NCBI RefSeq assembly: GCF_001299635.1
Contig: NZ_JRHN01000038.1
Location: 310,001 to 374,000, forward strand
Length of the DNA stretch: 64,000 nt
DNA from: Clostridioides difficile
GTDB taxonomy: Bacteria > Bacillota > Clostridia > Peptostreptococcales > Peptostreptococcaceae
Direction of reading: 5' to 3'
A program made the translations under genes and the position numbers. Positions 45,387 through 54,956 of the stretch are shown one piece after another. The notes under the pieces were generated by a model. That model ran no database searches and was not told the origin of the DNA. It saw nothing but the letters and a program-made list of their open reading frames with translations. Within the stretch, counting starts at the first letter, position 1. Every line of letters begins with the position of its first letter.

Positions 45387-46286
45387 TTAACTTTTTTCAC
45401 TACTAATTCCCATCACCTCTATACCATCTTTTATACATTCTATGCTAAGAGGAAAATCTGGACCCTTTTCTCCATCAATATCCGTTATAAGGGAATCTTC
45501 ACATTCTATATATACTTTTTTGGTTTTAAAGTACAGTATTTCATTTCCATTATACTGATCTAAGTAATCACCTCTAAGCACACTTATCAAAACTGGTATT
45601 GATTTTGGAATTGGCATTCCTTTAAAAATAATTACATCCAAATAACCATCATCTATTTCAGCTTTGTATGCTAGATTTATATTTCCTGCTGTTTTGCCAT
45701 TAAAAATCAACATAAGATACATATCTCCATCATAATACATTTCTTTAGAAGATACTTTTATCTTAAACTTCCTCATATACAATGCTTCTTCTATTCCCTT
45801 TATATAATAAGAAATTCTTCCAAATGAATTTTTTAAGTCTGTGTTTATCCTTTGTGATACATCTGTAAACATACCAGCACTTGCCACATTTATAAAGTAC
45901 TTATTATTAACTTTCCCTATGTCTATTTTTCTCGGCTTTAAATTTATGATTTTCTTTATAGCTTCTTTTATATCGAATGAAATTTGAAGAGCATTTGAAA
46001 AATCATTTGCAGTTCCTGTAGGTAAAATTCCAACTGGGATTCTTATGTCTAATTCTTTCATTGCATTTACCACTAAATCTATGGTACCATCACCGCCTGC
46101 TATTAGTATATGGTCATAAGAACTATCCACTTCCTTAAATGCATTCTTTACAGGTTCTTTAATATTCAATCTATAGGGTATCAATAAATAATTTCTCTCC
46201 TGATATAATTCTATAATTGTGTCCAAATTTGATAATATCTTTTTTTCACCTGAATTAGGATTGTATATAAGTTTTACTTTTTTCAT
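45387..46286 (-). CDS. YegS/BmrU-family lipid kinase
   Basis: 299 residues of the diacylglycerol-kinase catalytic superfamily. It starts KVKLIYNPNSGEKKI, with the nucleotide loop HILIAGGDGTIDLVVNAM (GGDGT near 64) and LPTGTANDFSNAL. ADP/ATP-binding beta-rich C-domain ends around KAEIDDGYLDVIIFKGMP. It phosphorylates diacylglycerol or a related lipid in the membrane. It lies 26 bases after the LUD gene, same direction. Confidence 0.9.
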   Translation of the reverse strand: MKKVKLIYNPNSGEKKILSNLDTIIELYQERNYLLIPYRLNIKEPVKNAFKEVDSSYDHILIAGGDGTIDLVVNAMKELDIRIPVGILPTGTANDFSNALQISFDIKEAIKKIINLKPRKIDIGKVNNKYFINVASAGMFTDVSQRINTDLKNSFGRISYYIKGIEEALYMRKFKIKVSSKEMYYDGDMYLMLIFNGKTAGNINLAYKAEIDDGYLDVIIFKGMPIPKSIPVLISVLRGDYLDQYNGNEILYFKTKKVYIECEDSLITDIDGEKGPDFPLSIECIKDGIEVMGISSEKS

Positions 46287-46312
46287 TATTTCTCCCTACT
46301 TATTTTATTCTT

Positions 46313-46951
46313 TTAATATCCAAAATCTTCGTTTAAGAAAATTACATGTATTCTTTCTGGTGCTAATTGTCTCTTTATAAGTGTATAATTACAACATATT
46401 CTTCCTGGGCTTGAACAATCTATACATATGCCAGTAGTCTTACATCCAGTATTTGTATTTAATCTTTTGCAATTAGCTGGAGCAGCTATCGTTTTTGTTC
46501 TTTTTATAGCTTCATCTACATCCTTAACTATTTTATTTACTCCTGCTATAACTATTACTTTGTCAGGTCCATATATCATAGCAGCTACTCTATTTCCATT
46601 TCCATCTACATTGTAAAGCTCTCCATTCTCTGTTATTGCATTAGTACTTGTAAAATAAGCATCTGCAGAAAAAGATTTTCTATATATTTCCTTCATTTCT
46701 TCTGGTTTAATGTCTTTTGCATATCTATCAAGAAAATCATACTTTTCTCTTATAAAATCAATTACTCCTGTTTCAAATAAGGTCATAGATCCTCCACATC
46801 CTACTAGAGAACCTGCTTTAACTATTTCTTCAATTTTTTTTAGAAGCTCTTCTTTATTATTTACTAAATGCCCTCTCATATTATTATTTTCTAGAGATTT
46901 TATCGTTTTTTCTATTCTCTTTTCATTAAGCCAATTTAGATTTTGATCCAT
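46313..46951 (-). CDS. LUD-domain (LutB/LutC-type) protein with C-terminal Cys cluster
   Basis: 212 residues. The LUD core (DUF162) is visible as GSLVGCGGSMTLFETGVIDF, SADAYFTSTNAITENGELYN, VDGNGNRVAAMIYGPDKVIV and APANCKRLNTNTGC. A C-terminal cysteine group (CKTTGICIDCSSPGRICC) could hold an FeS cluster or metal. LUD domains occur in lactate-utilisation oxidoreductases, but many clostridial single-domain members have no assigned role. Confidence 0.87.
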   Translation of the reverse strand: MDQNLNWLNEKRIEKTIKSLENNNMRGHLVNNKEELLKKIEEIVKAGSLVGCGGSMTLFETGVIDFIREKYDFLDRYAKDIKPEEMKEIYRKSFSADAYFTSTNAITENGELYNVDGNGNRVAAMIYGPDKVIVIAGVNKIVKDVDEAIKRTKTIAAPANCKRLNTNTGCKTTGICIDCSSPGRICCNYTLIKRQLAPERIHVIFLNEDFGY

Positions 46952-47089
46952 TTTAACTTCCCCCTTGTTTGTAATAGTATCAATTAGTTATAAATTTTAT
47001 TTTCTTTATAAGTTTATTTTAGTACATCTAAAAAAAAATACAATATAAACTTGAATAAGTTTTACATAAATTTATTCAAATTTATAATC

Positions 47090-47126
47090 AAAAAAGGAAA
47101 GCAGATACATTTCTTCCACTTTCCCT
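47090..47126 (-). terminator. Terminator of DUF4003 gene
   Basis: Minus strand GGAAAG and CTTTCC close a stem followed by TTTTTTGATT. The 46952-47285 gap holds nothing else. Confidence 0.6.
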
Positions 47127-47285
47127 ATATTGTATGTAGTATTATATATTTATTAAAATCTATATATTAATTATATGTTTCATATCATCAAATATCACAA
47201 TTAGTTTAAAAGTAATATTATATTCTTTTTTAAACATATAAATTGTATTATTAAATTTACAATCTTCAACTCCAACAATATTTTA

Positions 47286-48284
47286 TTAATTTGATGAAGA
47301 AGATGCTATAGCTGCACTTGTTGCTGCCATTACACATGCAATTTGTATAGCAACAACAATATTTAAAAATATATTATTAGTTATAGAGTCTATGTTGTTC
47401 TCAGTTTGTATAGAATCTGCATAAATAGAAGCTACAATAGCAGAACTAATCATCACTCTATTACTTTTTCCTAAAGACCAATTTCCAAAACCTTTTTCTT
47501 CTTTAAGTTTATTTGATACATTTTTTATCTTTTCTATTATTTCATCTTCTCTATAATCTAATAATGAAATTGCTCCTATTATTGGATATCCATAATAATT
47601 CATTTTACAATCATTTTCTTTAAATGCTTTTTTAAGTTCAATAGTTTTTTTACATTTAACCATACTTCTATCATCACTAAATAAAAGAATTTGAGATAAT
47701 GCTTGTAAATCATTTCCTTTATAAAAACCATTTTTATTTAGAAATTCGTAACATTGTTCTATATACTCTAAATCTTCTTCTAAATTTTTTGAATGAATTG
47801 CAATAAGTGCTATATTACAATAGTCATCACTAGATGTTAAAAATGGATGTTTTTTTCTCATATATTCATATATTGTTTTCATCTTTGATATACATGTAAC
47901 ATAATCCATTTTTTCTCTATTCTCGTAGACTATTGATGCTGTAAGTGGTAAATATGTATCGCCCCAAAACTTTTCATTTTTAAGTTCCTTATATATTTCC
48001 AAAATCATCTTAAAACTACTTTCTGGATTTGATTCAAACGAAAGTAGTGTTGCCATATAAAATATATTATATCCTCTAAAATTAGAGAATAATCCAGTAT
48101 TCTTTTTAATAAGCTCTATTCTCTCTTCTACTAATCTAGGGCTTATTCTTTTATTCTTAAGGGTAAATGCAAGTGCACAACTATGTTGGATTAACCCCAT
48201 TTGCCAAGAACCTTTAACCTCATTTAATGCCTTATAATTTTCTACTAATAAGTTTGCTTTTCCATTTATAAAAGATTCTTCCAT
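47286..48284 (-). CDS. DUF4003-family protein
   Basis: 332 residues, mostly helical. It follows the DUF4003 pattern: an N-terminal helical pair with SWQMGLIQHSCALAFTLKNK, the block GLFSNFRGYNIFYMATLLSF, then EKFWGDTYLPLTASIVYENRE and NCALxAIHSK-like repeats (NIALIAIHSKN), and a hydrophobic Ala/Ile-rich C-terminus (about 300-332). The role is unknown. It is monocistronic with a GGGAGG site and its own terminator. Confidence 0.8.
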   Translation of the reverse strand: MEESFINGKANLLVENYKALNEVKGSWQMGLIQHSCALAFTLKNKRISPRLVEERIELIKKNTGLFSNFRGYNIFYMATLLSFESNPESSFKMILEIYKELKNEKFWGDTYLPLTASIVYENREKMDYVTCISKMKTIYEYMRKKHPFLTSSDDYCNIALIAIHSKNLEEDLEYIEQCYEFLNKNGFYKGNDLQALSQILLFSDDRSMVKCKKTIELKKAFKENDCKMNYYGYPIIGAISLLDYREDEIIEKIKNVSNKLKEEKGFGNWSLGKSNRVMISSAIVASIYADSIQTENNIDSITNNIFLNIVVAIQIACVMAATSAAIASSSSN

Positions 48285-48381
48285 ATTGTCCTCCCAGTAA
48301 TATATTTCATTGTATTAATAGTTTTATATTCATTATATATTTATTAAGCGATACAATCAACACATATTACTTTAAGAAGCA

Positions 48382-48957
48382 TCATTCTTCAACAATAATG
48401 TAGCCTTTTTTATAATGTCTTCCCATATTATTAACTCTATCATAGTACTCTGATTCACTTTCATTACTCCATTTGGGCACAAATACATCTATTGCATTAG
48501 AATTACTAAAATACTTACTAGACCCCCTATCCATAACAGTTTTTAATTTCCCATCTACAATAATCTTAGTTCCAAAACTCAAGTGATTATTTGCCACAAA
48601 ACCATCTTCTAAATCATCTCCTGTAGCTGTTATAGCTCCATATCCATTTTCTTGGTTAAGACTTGTATAATAACTTACTTCAAAAGTTATGGGTACTAAC
48701 TTTTTTATTTTAATTCCTAACTGATTCTGTAGCTTCTCTTTTTGTACTTTTAACTTATACTCATCACTATTTTTATAGTCTTTCATACCTTGATTATATT
48801 TGGAATTAAAGCTTTTACCAGACTTTACTATAGTATCAATATTTACTATAGATTCTTTACAATGATCTGCATCTATTTTCGTTTCTCCATTTACCAATAA
48901 TGGACTTAAACATACACTACATACAACACATGTAATCAATGCTTCTTTAAGCTTCAT
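48382..48957 (-). CDS. Secreted 3D-domain protein (RlpA/Rpf-like fold)
   Basis: 191 residues. A signal peptide (MKLKEALITCVVCSVCLSPL, cleaved near 25) is followed by a charged linker (30-85) and a 3D domain. The latter is marked by FGTKIIVDGKLKTVMDRGSSKYF with the DRG motif, and by IDVFVPKWSNESESEYYDRV. The domain is named for conserved aspartates and has a double-psi beta barrel seen in cell-wall lytic proteins. A peptidoglycan-related role is plausible. The 48958-49274 gap is AT-rich with no gene. Confidence 0.78.
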   Translation of the reverse strand: MKLKEALITCVVCSVCLSPLLVNGETKIDADHCKESIVNIDTIVKSGKSFNSKYNQGMKDYKNSDEYKLKVQKEKLQNQLGIKIKKLVPITFEVSYYTSLNQENGYGAITATGDDLEDGFVANNHLSFGTKIIVDGKLKTVMDRGSSKYFSNSNAIDVFVPKWSNESESEYYDRVNNMGRHYKKGYIIVEE

Positions 48958-49274
48958 AAATTCCCCCCTTATTATTTTGATATATTAGCATATTTAATAT
49001 TATATGTCTACATTTAGATTTAAATACCACACCCATTTGCTTTAAGAAGTTGTCTTCTATTTAATTCACCTTAACTCCTTATAAATCCTCTATCTTAGGT
49101 TTATATAGAATAGAGCTTTTATGCTTAAATATATTTTATTAATCTTTTAATACCTAAAATCAGTTTTATTTAATGATTCTATTTTTTAGAATTTAAGAAT
49201 TAAAATTCTATAATTTTAAAACATATTGATTTTATTTTTTTGAGATGATATAATTTTTTTAAGAGGTGAATAAT

Positions 49275-49538
49275 ATGATAAAAAATACAAAACAAATTAC
49301 AGTAGAAGTTAATGAAATTCTAGTACAAGAAATATCTAAGATAACTAATGATGAAAATAAGATTTTGACAGATTTGATAAATGAATCAATTGTAAACTAT
49401 ATTCTTGAAAATAAGAAAGATAACATTGAAAATAAAGATTTAGAAGAAGTGATTAACTTTTATAAAAAAGAAAATACTGAAAAACAAAAGAGTACAGCAA
49501 GAGCTATTGCTGAAGCAAAAACGCACACTTTATATTAA
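49275..49538 (+). CDS. Small ribbon-helix-helix-like protein
   Basis: 87 residues from ATG 49275, 6 bases after AGAGGTG (an in-frame GTG at 49266 overlaps that site). The start KNTKQITVEVNEILVQEISK followed by helix TDLINESIVNYILENK has the strand-helix-helix layout of CopG/Arc-type DNA-binding proteins. The second half is charged. No toxin gene follows; a terminator (49547-49577) comes directly after. Tentative. Confidence 0.55.
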   Translation: MIKNTKQITVEVNEILVQEISKITNDENKILTDLINESIVNYILENKKDNIENKDLEEVINFYKKENTEKQKSTARAIAEAKTHTLY

Positions 49539-49546
49539 ATAAATAA

Positions 49547-49577
49547 AAAAGTTCCTAAAACTAGGAACTTTTTATTT
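49547..49577. terminator. Terminator after RHH-like gene
   Basis: AAAAAGTTCCTA-AAAC-TAGGAACTTTTTATTTT. Confidence 0.85.
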
Positions 49578-50131
49578 TAACAATTTCTAATATGTATCTA
49601 AATATTTATCTCAAATTTATAAATATAAATATATTTAATATAACCCAATATATACTTTAAGCTCTACAAGTAATTAAAATAAAAATAAAATTATACCTTT
49701 TATATATCTAAAACAATTAATTTACACAATTAATGAACAAAACTTCTGACTTATAAATTAATACCTAGTATCAAGTTATGCTAATATTGACTATAAGTCT
49801 AGTATAAAATTAAGTTCTAATAGGTTTGATTTTACACCAAACTTATCAAATTAACATTGTAATAACAAAATAAAAATACTTCTAAAAAATTATACTTTTC
49901 ACATAACACTTTACATTATATTCATTTAACTGATTATTATAAAAACTATTTATTTTATGACAATTAAATTCATATCAAAAGCAGACAAAATATATAAATT
50001 CTGTCATGACATTATCAACCCATTTATTTTTATATATTCAAATATATAAAATATGTAATTTACTTAAAATTATGTAATCTTATTTTTAATAAAAATATAT
50101 ACCCAAAATTATTATAATTAACTACATTAAA
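49578..50131. other. 554-base AT-rich gap without recognised features
   Basis: Both strands carry only short frames. No strong hairpin with U-run and no clear promoter pair was found. The gap lies between the RHH-like gene and the 3' end of the BlaI-type regulator. Confidence 0.5.
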
Positions 50132-50509
50132 TTATTCATCTTTTTTAATATTTTTAACCCATTCTTCAACAGAATTTAATTCATCCTCATTTACCCCCTT
50201 TTTGAACAATGATTTCATAAAGCTTTCAATAGAACTACCATGCATATTATCTAGAAAAGTTTTTGTTTCAAAATGCAAATACTCTTCTTCACCAATAAGA
50301 ACTGTATAGTGTGTATGTCTATCAATTTTTCTTGCACTTAAGAATTTCTTATTTACTAATCTTGATAAAAGTGTTAATGTTGTAGTTTGTTTCCAATCAT
50401 ATAGTTTTTCCATAGCTTCAATGACATCTTTTGATGTTACTGTAAAATCTGAACTCCAAATAAATTTCATGACTTTTAATTCTGCTGGTGGTATCTTAGT
50501 AATAGTCAT
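50132..50509 (-). CDS. BlaI/MecI/CopY-family repressor
   Basis: 125 residues. The N-terminal winged helix IPPAELKVMKFIWSSDFTVT-SKDVIEAMEK-WKQTTTLTLLSRLVNKKFLS (about 6-60) is the BlaI pattern, with the DNA-contact segment TTTLTLLSRL. The C-terminal dimerisation part (about 75-125) is present. The BlaR1-type sensor protease and any beta-lactamase are absent nearby, so it is an orphan that may regulate itself or a distant target. Confidence 0.88.
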   Translation of the reverse strand: MTITKIPPAELKVMKFIWSSDFTVTSKDVIEAMEKLYDWKQTTTLTLLSRLVNKKFLSARKIDRHTHYTVLIGEEEYLHFETKTFLDNMHGSSIESFMKSLFKKGVNEDELNSVEEWVKNIKKDE

Positions 50510-50740
50510 ATGATTTTACACTCCTCTCAAACTTATATATAATTAAATACTATATTAATAGACTTTTAGAGTCAAAGGTTTTATTTAAAATATTCAATCC
50601 AATTTTATTAATATAAAAAATTTATATTTTCAGTATAAATCAAACATATAATCTATTAATATAAAAATTAAATATCTTTTCTCTATAAGTATAACAGATT
50701 ATTAAATTAAAATTCTAATATTTGACATAATATATACATT

Positions 50741-50827
50741 TTATAATAAATATACATGATATTTTATAATAAATGTAACTTTATTTCAGAAACTATTTTT
50801 GAGTATATATATGTTATAATAAATGTA
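50741..50827 (+). repeat. Three 14-base direct repeats upstream of integrase
   Basis: TTATAATAAAT(A/G)TA occurs at 50741-50754, 50764-50777 and 50814-50827. The third contains a TATAAT (50815-50820) that is a likely -10 of the integrase promoter. The repeats may be integrase or regulator binding sites; that is inference. Confidence 0.55.
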
Positions 50828-50852
50828 TAAAATTTTGATTGGTGGGTTATAT

Positions 50853-51965
50853 ATGAATGCATTTATTAGAAAAAGAAATAAGAACTATATTGTTTACCTT
50901 GAATTTGCAGATGAAGATACTGGCAAAAGAAAGCAAAAAAATATGGGTACCTTTGATAAAAAAAGAGAAGCAAGTAAAAGACTAAATGAGGTAAAGGAAA
51001 GCTTATATAAAGATGGTTTCTTAGTTCCAAATGAGATTACCGTTTCAGAATTTATGTTAGATTTTCTAAATAAATACAACGAAAATATTTCATTAGCTAC
51101 ATACAATAATTACGTTGGTATTTGTAAAAATTACATTAATCCATCTATTGGTAAATATAAAATACAAGACTTACATCCTATTCACATACAAAATTACATA
51201 GATAATCTATCTTATAAATTAAATCCTCAATCAATTAAGATTCATATAAATATATTGAAACTTGCAATAAGGAGAGCTTATAGACTCAAATTGATAAAAG
51301 AAAATATTATGGATAATATAGAGACTCCAAGATATAAAAAATTTAAAAGTGAAATTTATGATAGAGAGCAAATGATAAAATTATTAGATTTAGCAAAAGA
51401 TACAGATATGGAGTTACCTATTAATTTGGCAATTGGATTGGGTCTGAGAATTTCAGAGGTTTTAGGTCTAACTTGGGACAATATTGATTTTGAAGAAAAT
51501 ACAATAACAGTAAACAAGATAACATCTCGAATTAATGGTTCTGTAATTCTTAAAGAACCAAAGACAGAAAACTCTGTTAGAAAAATATCAGCTCCAAAAG
51601 AATTAATATCTTTGTTAAGAGAGCATAAAATAAAGCAAAATAAAAATTTATTAAAATCTTCTACTAGAAATAGTAGTAATTTGTTATTTTTTAATAAGAA
51701 GTGTGAACCTATTGCTGAAGATGTTATGAGTAAAAGATTTAAAAGATTTTTAGAAAAAAATGATTTACCTCATATTAGATTCCATGATTTAAGACATTCA
51801 CATGTTACTTTACTTATAAATTCTAAGGTACCTATAAAAGTTATATCTGAAAGAGTTGGACATTCAAATATAAATACTACCTTAAGTGTTTATTCTCACG
51901 TCCTTAAAGAAATGGATAAAGAAGCTTCTGATAAAATTTCTGAAAGTTTATTTAATGCTAATTAA
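50853..51965 (+). CDS. Complete tyrosine recombinase (Tn916/phage integrase type)
   Basis: 370 residues from ATG 50853, 6 bases after GGTGGG; an ATG at 50823 overlaps the -10 and is rejected. Residues 1-55 form an arm-binding AP2-like domain (FIRKRNKNYIVYLEFADEDT). The SAM-like core-binding domain covers about 60-150. The catalytic domain has Arg in IGLGLRISEVLGL, a Lys in KTENSVRKI, His-x-x-Arg in HDLRHSHVTLL, His in RVGHSNINTT and Tyr in LSVYSHVLKEM. All six residues are intact. No excisionase, relaxase or phage gene adjoins it. Confidence 0.93.
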   Translation: MNAFIRKRNKNYIVYLEFADEDTGKRKQKNMGTFDKKREASKRLNEVKESLYKDGFLVPNEITVSEFMLDFLNKYNENISLATYNNYVGICKNYINPSIGKYKIQDLHPIHIQNYIDNLSYKLNPQSIKIHINILKLAIRRAYRLKLIKENIMDNIETPRYKKFKSEIYDREQMIKLLDLAKDTDMELPINLAIGLGLRISEVLGLTWDNIDFEENTITVNKITSRINGSVILKEPKTENSVRKISAPKELISLLREHKIKQNKNLLKSSTRNSSNLLFFNKKCEPIAEDVMSKRFKRFLEKNDLPHIRFHDLRHSHVTLLINSKVPIKVISERVGHSNINTTLSVYSHVLKEMDKEASDKISESLFNAN

Positions 51966-52206
51966 GATTAAATTAGCTTAGTCTATTGAGATAGATTCAT
52001 TAAAATATCAATTGATGAACTAATACAAGTTTTATTGTCTTCATTTTTATAATATTAAATGTATCTATCTCTAATTGACAACATCTAAATAATTTTTTTG
52101 TTTCACTTTATTAAAATTATCAATAATACTTTTTCTATAAAAGTTTATATTTTTGTAACAAAAAATATACTTTCTTATAAAAGATGTCTTTTAAAATACT
52201 ATTTTA

Positions 52207-52683
52207 TTATATGCTAGTTAACATTGGAATATCTAGCATCTTCTTCATTACATCATCTACCTTTTTCGCTTTGTATTCATTATGTCCAGTTAAATATCCT
52301 TTTTCATAAGCATTTTTTAAAATCTCTTTTTCATATGTATTATCAGGTTTGAATCCTGTAAGACCTAAATTATAATTTCCCTTGCACCCATCTTTATAAC
52401 CTTTATTATACCCTTTTTCTGCAACATAATTTTTATGATTTTTTCCATTATGTACTGAAGATGTTGTTGCTTCATAATTTCCTTCTATACTGGCATAAGG
52501 ACATGCTCCATTATTATGTAGGTGTGCTGAATGTCCTCCGCAATAATAATGTCTTAATTCAGCTTTATTTTTGTTATGATGATTTCCTGATGAACTATGT
52601 CCTCCTGAGTGAGCATATGAAAAATTACCTACACTAATCATGGCTAAACTCATTACTATAGTTACTAATTTTTTCTTAAACAT
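52207..52683 (-). CDS. Secreted YHYH-type histidine-rich protein
   Basis: 158 residues. A signal peptide (MFKKKLVTIVMSLAMISVGN, cleaved near YA/HSGGH) is followed by HSGGHSSSGNHHNKN and then RHYYCGGHSAHLHNNGACPY, which match the YHYH motif region. A second part has GYNKGYKDGCKGNYN and YEKGYLTGHNEYK (GY-x2-G repeats). Histidine/cysteine clusters suggest metal binding at the cell surface. Function unknown. Confidence 0.75.
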   Translation of the reverse strand: MFKKKLVTIVMSLAMISVGNFSYAHSGGHSSSGNHHNKNKAELRHYYCGGHSAHLHNNGACPYASIEGNYEATTSSVHNGKNHKNYVAEKGYNKGYKDGCKGNYNLGLTGFKPDNTYEKEILKNAYEKGYLTGHNEYKAKKVDDVMKKMLDIPMLTSI

Positions 52684-52873
52684 AATATATCCCCCCTAAA
52701 ACATTTTTTATTTTTATTATAGCATCTACTATAGTATATTTAAACTCTTAAGATACAAAGAAATACATTATTCTAATAACAAACACAATTTATAATCCAT
52801 TTATATATATTTAATTGAGTTCATACTTCTCTTTCTGACACTATACTTTTATTGTTTCATATATTTTAATAAC

Positions 52874-52948
52874 ATAAAAAACCTCCTAATATTTGATTAA
52901 AAACTTACACACTTGTACATAGCATGTTCTCAAATATTAAAAGGTTTT
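52874..52948 (-). terminator. Terminator of ABC-F gene
   Basis: Minus strand AAAACCTTTTAATATTTGA pairs with TCAAATATTAGGAGGTTTT and ends in U6. The 30-base loop carries an imperfect ACATGCTATGTACAAGTGTG palindrome. Confidence 0.65.
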
Positions 52949-52994
52949 ATACTAACAATTAAATTTGTAAAATGATAATATTTACATTAATAAT

Positions 52995-54620
52995 TTATTT
53001 ACTTTTTCCATACATTTTAGCTAATTGGTCTTGTATTTCTTTACTTTCTAAATACTCATCAAAGTCCATCTTTCTATCCATTATTCCATTTGGAGTTATC
53101 TCTATAATTCTATTTGCTATAGTAGATATAAACTCATGGTCATGAGAAGTAAATAAAAGCACTCCAGGGAACTTCTCAAGTCCTTTATTAACAGAAGTTA
53201 TACTTTCTAGGTCTAAGTGGTTAGTAGGGTCATCTAGAACAAGTACGTTTGCATTTGAAAGCATTAGCTTACTAAGCATGCATCTAACTTTTTCTCCTCC
53301 AGATATAACTTGAGCTTCTTTTAAAGCTTCTTCTCCAGAGAATAACATTCTACCTAAAAATCCTCTTATAAAGCTCTCACTTTTTTCTTCAGAGAATTGT
53401 CTAAGCCAGTCAACTAAGGAATATTCTACTCCATCAAAAAACTTATTATGATTCTTTGGAAGATAATCTTGAGAAGTAGTTACTCCCCACTTATACTCTC
53501 CACTATCTGGTTCAAGTTCTCCCATAACTATATTTAAAAGAGCAGTAGTAGCTATTTCATCACCCATAAATACTACTTTGTCATCTCTATCCAATCTAAA
53601 TGATACATCATCAAGAACTTTTACTCCATCTATAGTTTTAGTCAAATTGTGTACTTCTAAAACTTCATTACCAATTTCTCTAGCAGGTGTAAACCCTACA
53701 TATGGATATCTTCTTCTTGATGGTTGTATATCTTCAACTTCTAATTTATCCAATTGTTTCTTTCTTGATGTAGCTTGCTTAGCCTTTGAAGCATTAGAGC
53801 TAAATCTAGCTATGAATTCCTTTAATTGAGCTATCTTTTCTTCAGTCTTTTTATTTTGGTCCTTAGCAAGTTGTAAAGCTAATTGACTTGATTCATACCA
53901 GAAGTCATAGTTTCCAACATACATTTGTATTTTACCAAAATCTACATCAACTATATTAGTACATATTTGATTTAAGAAATGTCTATCATGCGATACTATT
54001 ATAACTATAGACTCTTCTAAATCCATAATAAAATTATTTAACCAGTTTATTGATTTAAAATCTAAGTGGTTAGTAGGCTCGTCCATTAATAGTATTTCAG
54101 GCTTACCAAAAAGTGATTGTGCTAACAATACCTTAACCTTTTCCCCACCAACTAATTCTTTCATTTGCTTGTAATGCATATCTTTAGTTATACCAAGACC
54201 CATAAGTATTTTCTCAGCATTAGTTTCTGCATCCCATCCATCAAGTTCCGCAAACTCTCCCTCAAGTTCAGCAGCTTTGATTCCATCTTCTTCATTGAAA
54301 TCTTCCTTCATATATAAGGCATCTTTTTCTTTCATTATGTTCCAAAGTCTCTCATGCCCTCTTATGACAACATTTAACACAGTTTCTTCTTCATATTCGA
54401 AGTGGTCCTGTTTTAAAACTGACATTCTTTCTTTATCAGTTATAGATATACTACCTGTATTTGGCTCTATCTCTCCTGATAATATTTTTAAAAAAGTAGA
54501 TTTTCCCGCACCATTAGCTCCTATTATTCCGTAGCAATTCCCTTTAGTGAATTTTAAGTTAACATCTTTAAATAATTCCTTATCACCAAATCTAAGTCCA
54601 ACACCTGTAACTTGTAACAT
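52995..54620 (-). CDS. ABC-F family ATPase (YkpA/YbiT-like)
   Basis: 541 residues, two ABC domains without membrane segments. Domain 1 (1-250) has Walker A GANGAGKST, signature LVGGEKVKV and Walker B LLMDEPTNHLD. A linker (about 250-305) with QNKKTEEKIAQLKEF is followed by domain 2, whose Walker A is MGDEIATTALLNI (no Lys) and Walker B LVLDDPTNHLD (Asp in place of catalytic Glu), with signature ISGGEKVRC. ABC-F proteins act on ribosomes; this YkpA/YbiT-like branch is translation-related and not a proven resistance factor. Confidence 0.9.
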   Translation of the reverse strand: MLQVTGVGLRFGDKELFKDVNLKFTKGNCYGIIGANGAGKSTFLKILSGEIEPNTGSISITDKERMSVLKQDHFEYEEETVLNVVIRGHERLWNIMKEKDALYMKEDFNEEDGIKAAELEGEFAELDGWDAETNAEKILMGLGITKDMHYKQMKELVGGEKVKVLLAQSLFGKPEILLMDEPTNHLDFKSINWLNNFIMDLEESIVIIVSHDRHFLNQICTNIVDVDFGKIQMYVGNYDFWYESSQLALQLAKDQNKKTEEKIAQLKEFIARFSSNASKAKQATSRKKQLDKLEVEDIQPSRRRYPYVGFTPAREIGNEVLEVHNLTKTIDGVKVLDDVSFRLDRDDKVVFMGDEIATTALLNIVMGELEPDSGEYKWGVTTSQDYLPKNHNKFFDGVEYSLVDWLRQFSEEKSESFIRGFLGRMLFSGEEALKEAQVISGGEKVRCMLSKLMLSNANVLVLDDPTNHLDLESITSVNKGLEKFPGVLLFTSHDHEFISTIANRIIEITPNGIMDRKMDFDEYLESKEIQDQLAKMYGKSK

Positions 54621-54914
54621 TAATATATTTTCCTTTCTTTTTGCTCATAATTTATTTTATCATAAAATTTTGATAACACTTTTATTATCTATTATCACTT
54701 AAACAGTATATTTTTTATACTAAGTTAGTGAAATATTTATTTAAGGTATACTACAAGTTGTAAATTTATAAAAATTAACAATCTATTATATTATACTTAT
54801 AAAGAAATTAAATTGCAACTTTATTCATTCTTTTACATACTGTAATTACTTTATTATAGCTTATAAACCAATTATGCTTTTTATAAAGTATTTTAGTTTG
54901 TTTTGTTTCATATT

Positions 54915-54949
54915 TAAAAAGAGTACTTAATTTGTAAATACTCTTTTCT
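54915..54949 (-). terminator. Terminator of the hydroxylase accessory operon
   Basis: Minus strand AAAAGAGTATTT, loop, AAGTACTCTTTTT. It ends the MoeA-like gene at 54957. The remainder of the 54621-54956 gap contains nothing recognised. Confidence 0.75.
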
Positions 54950-54956
54950 AATATCT

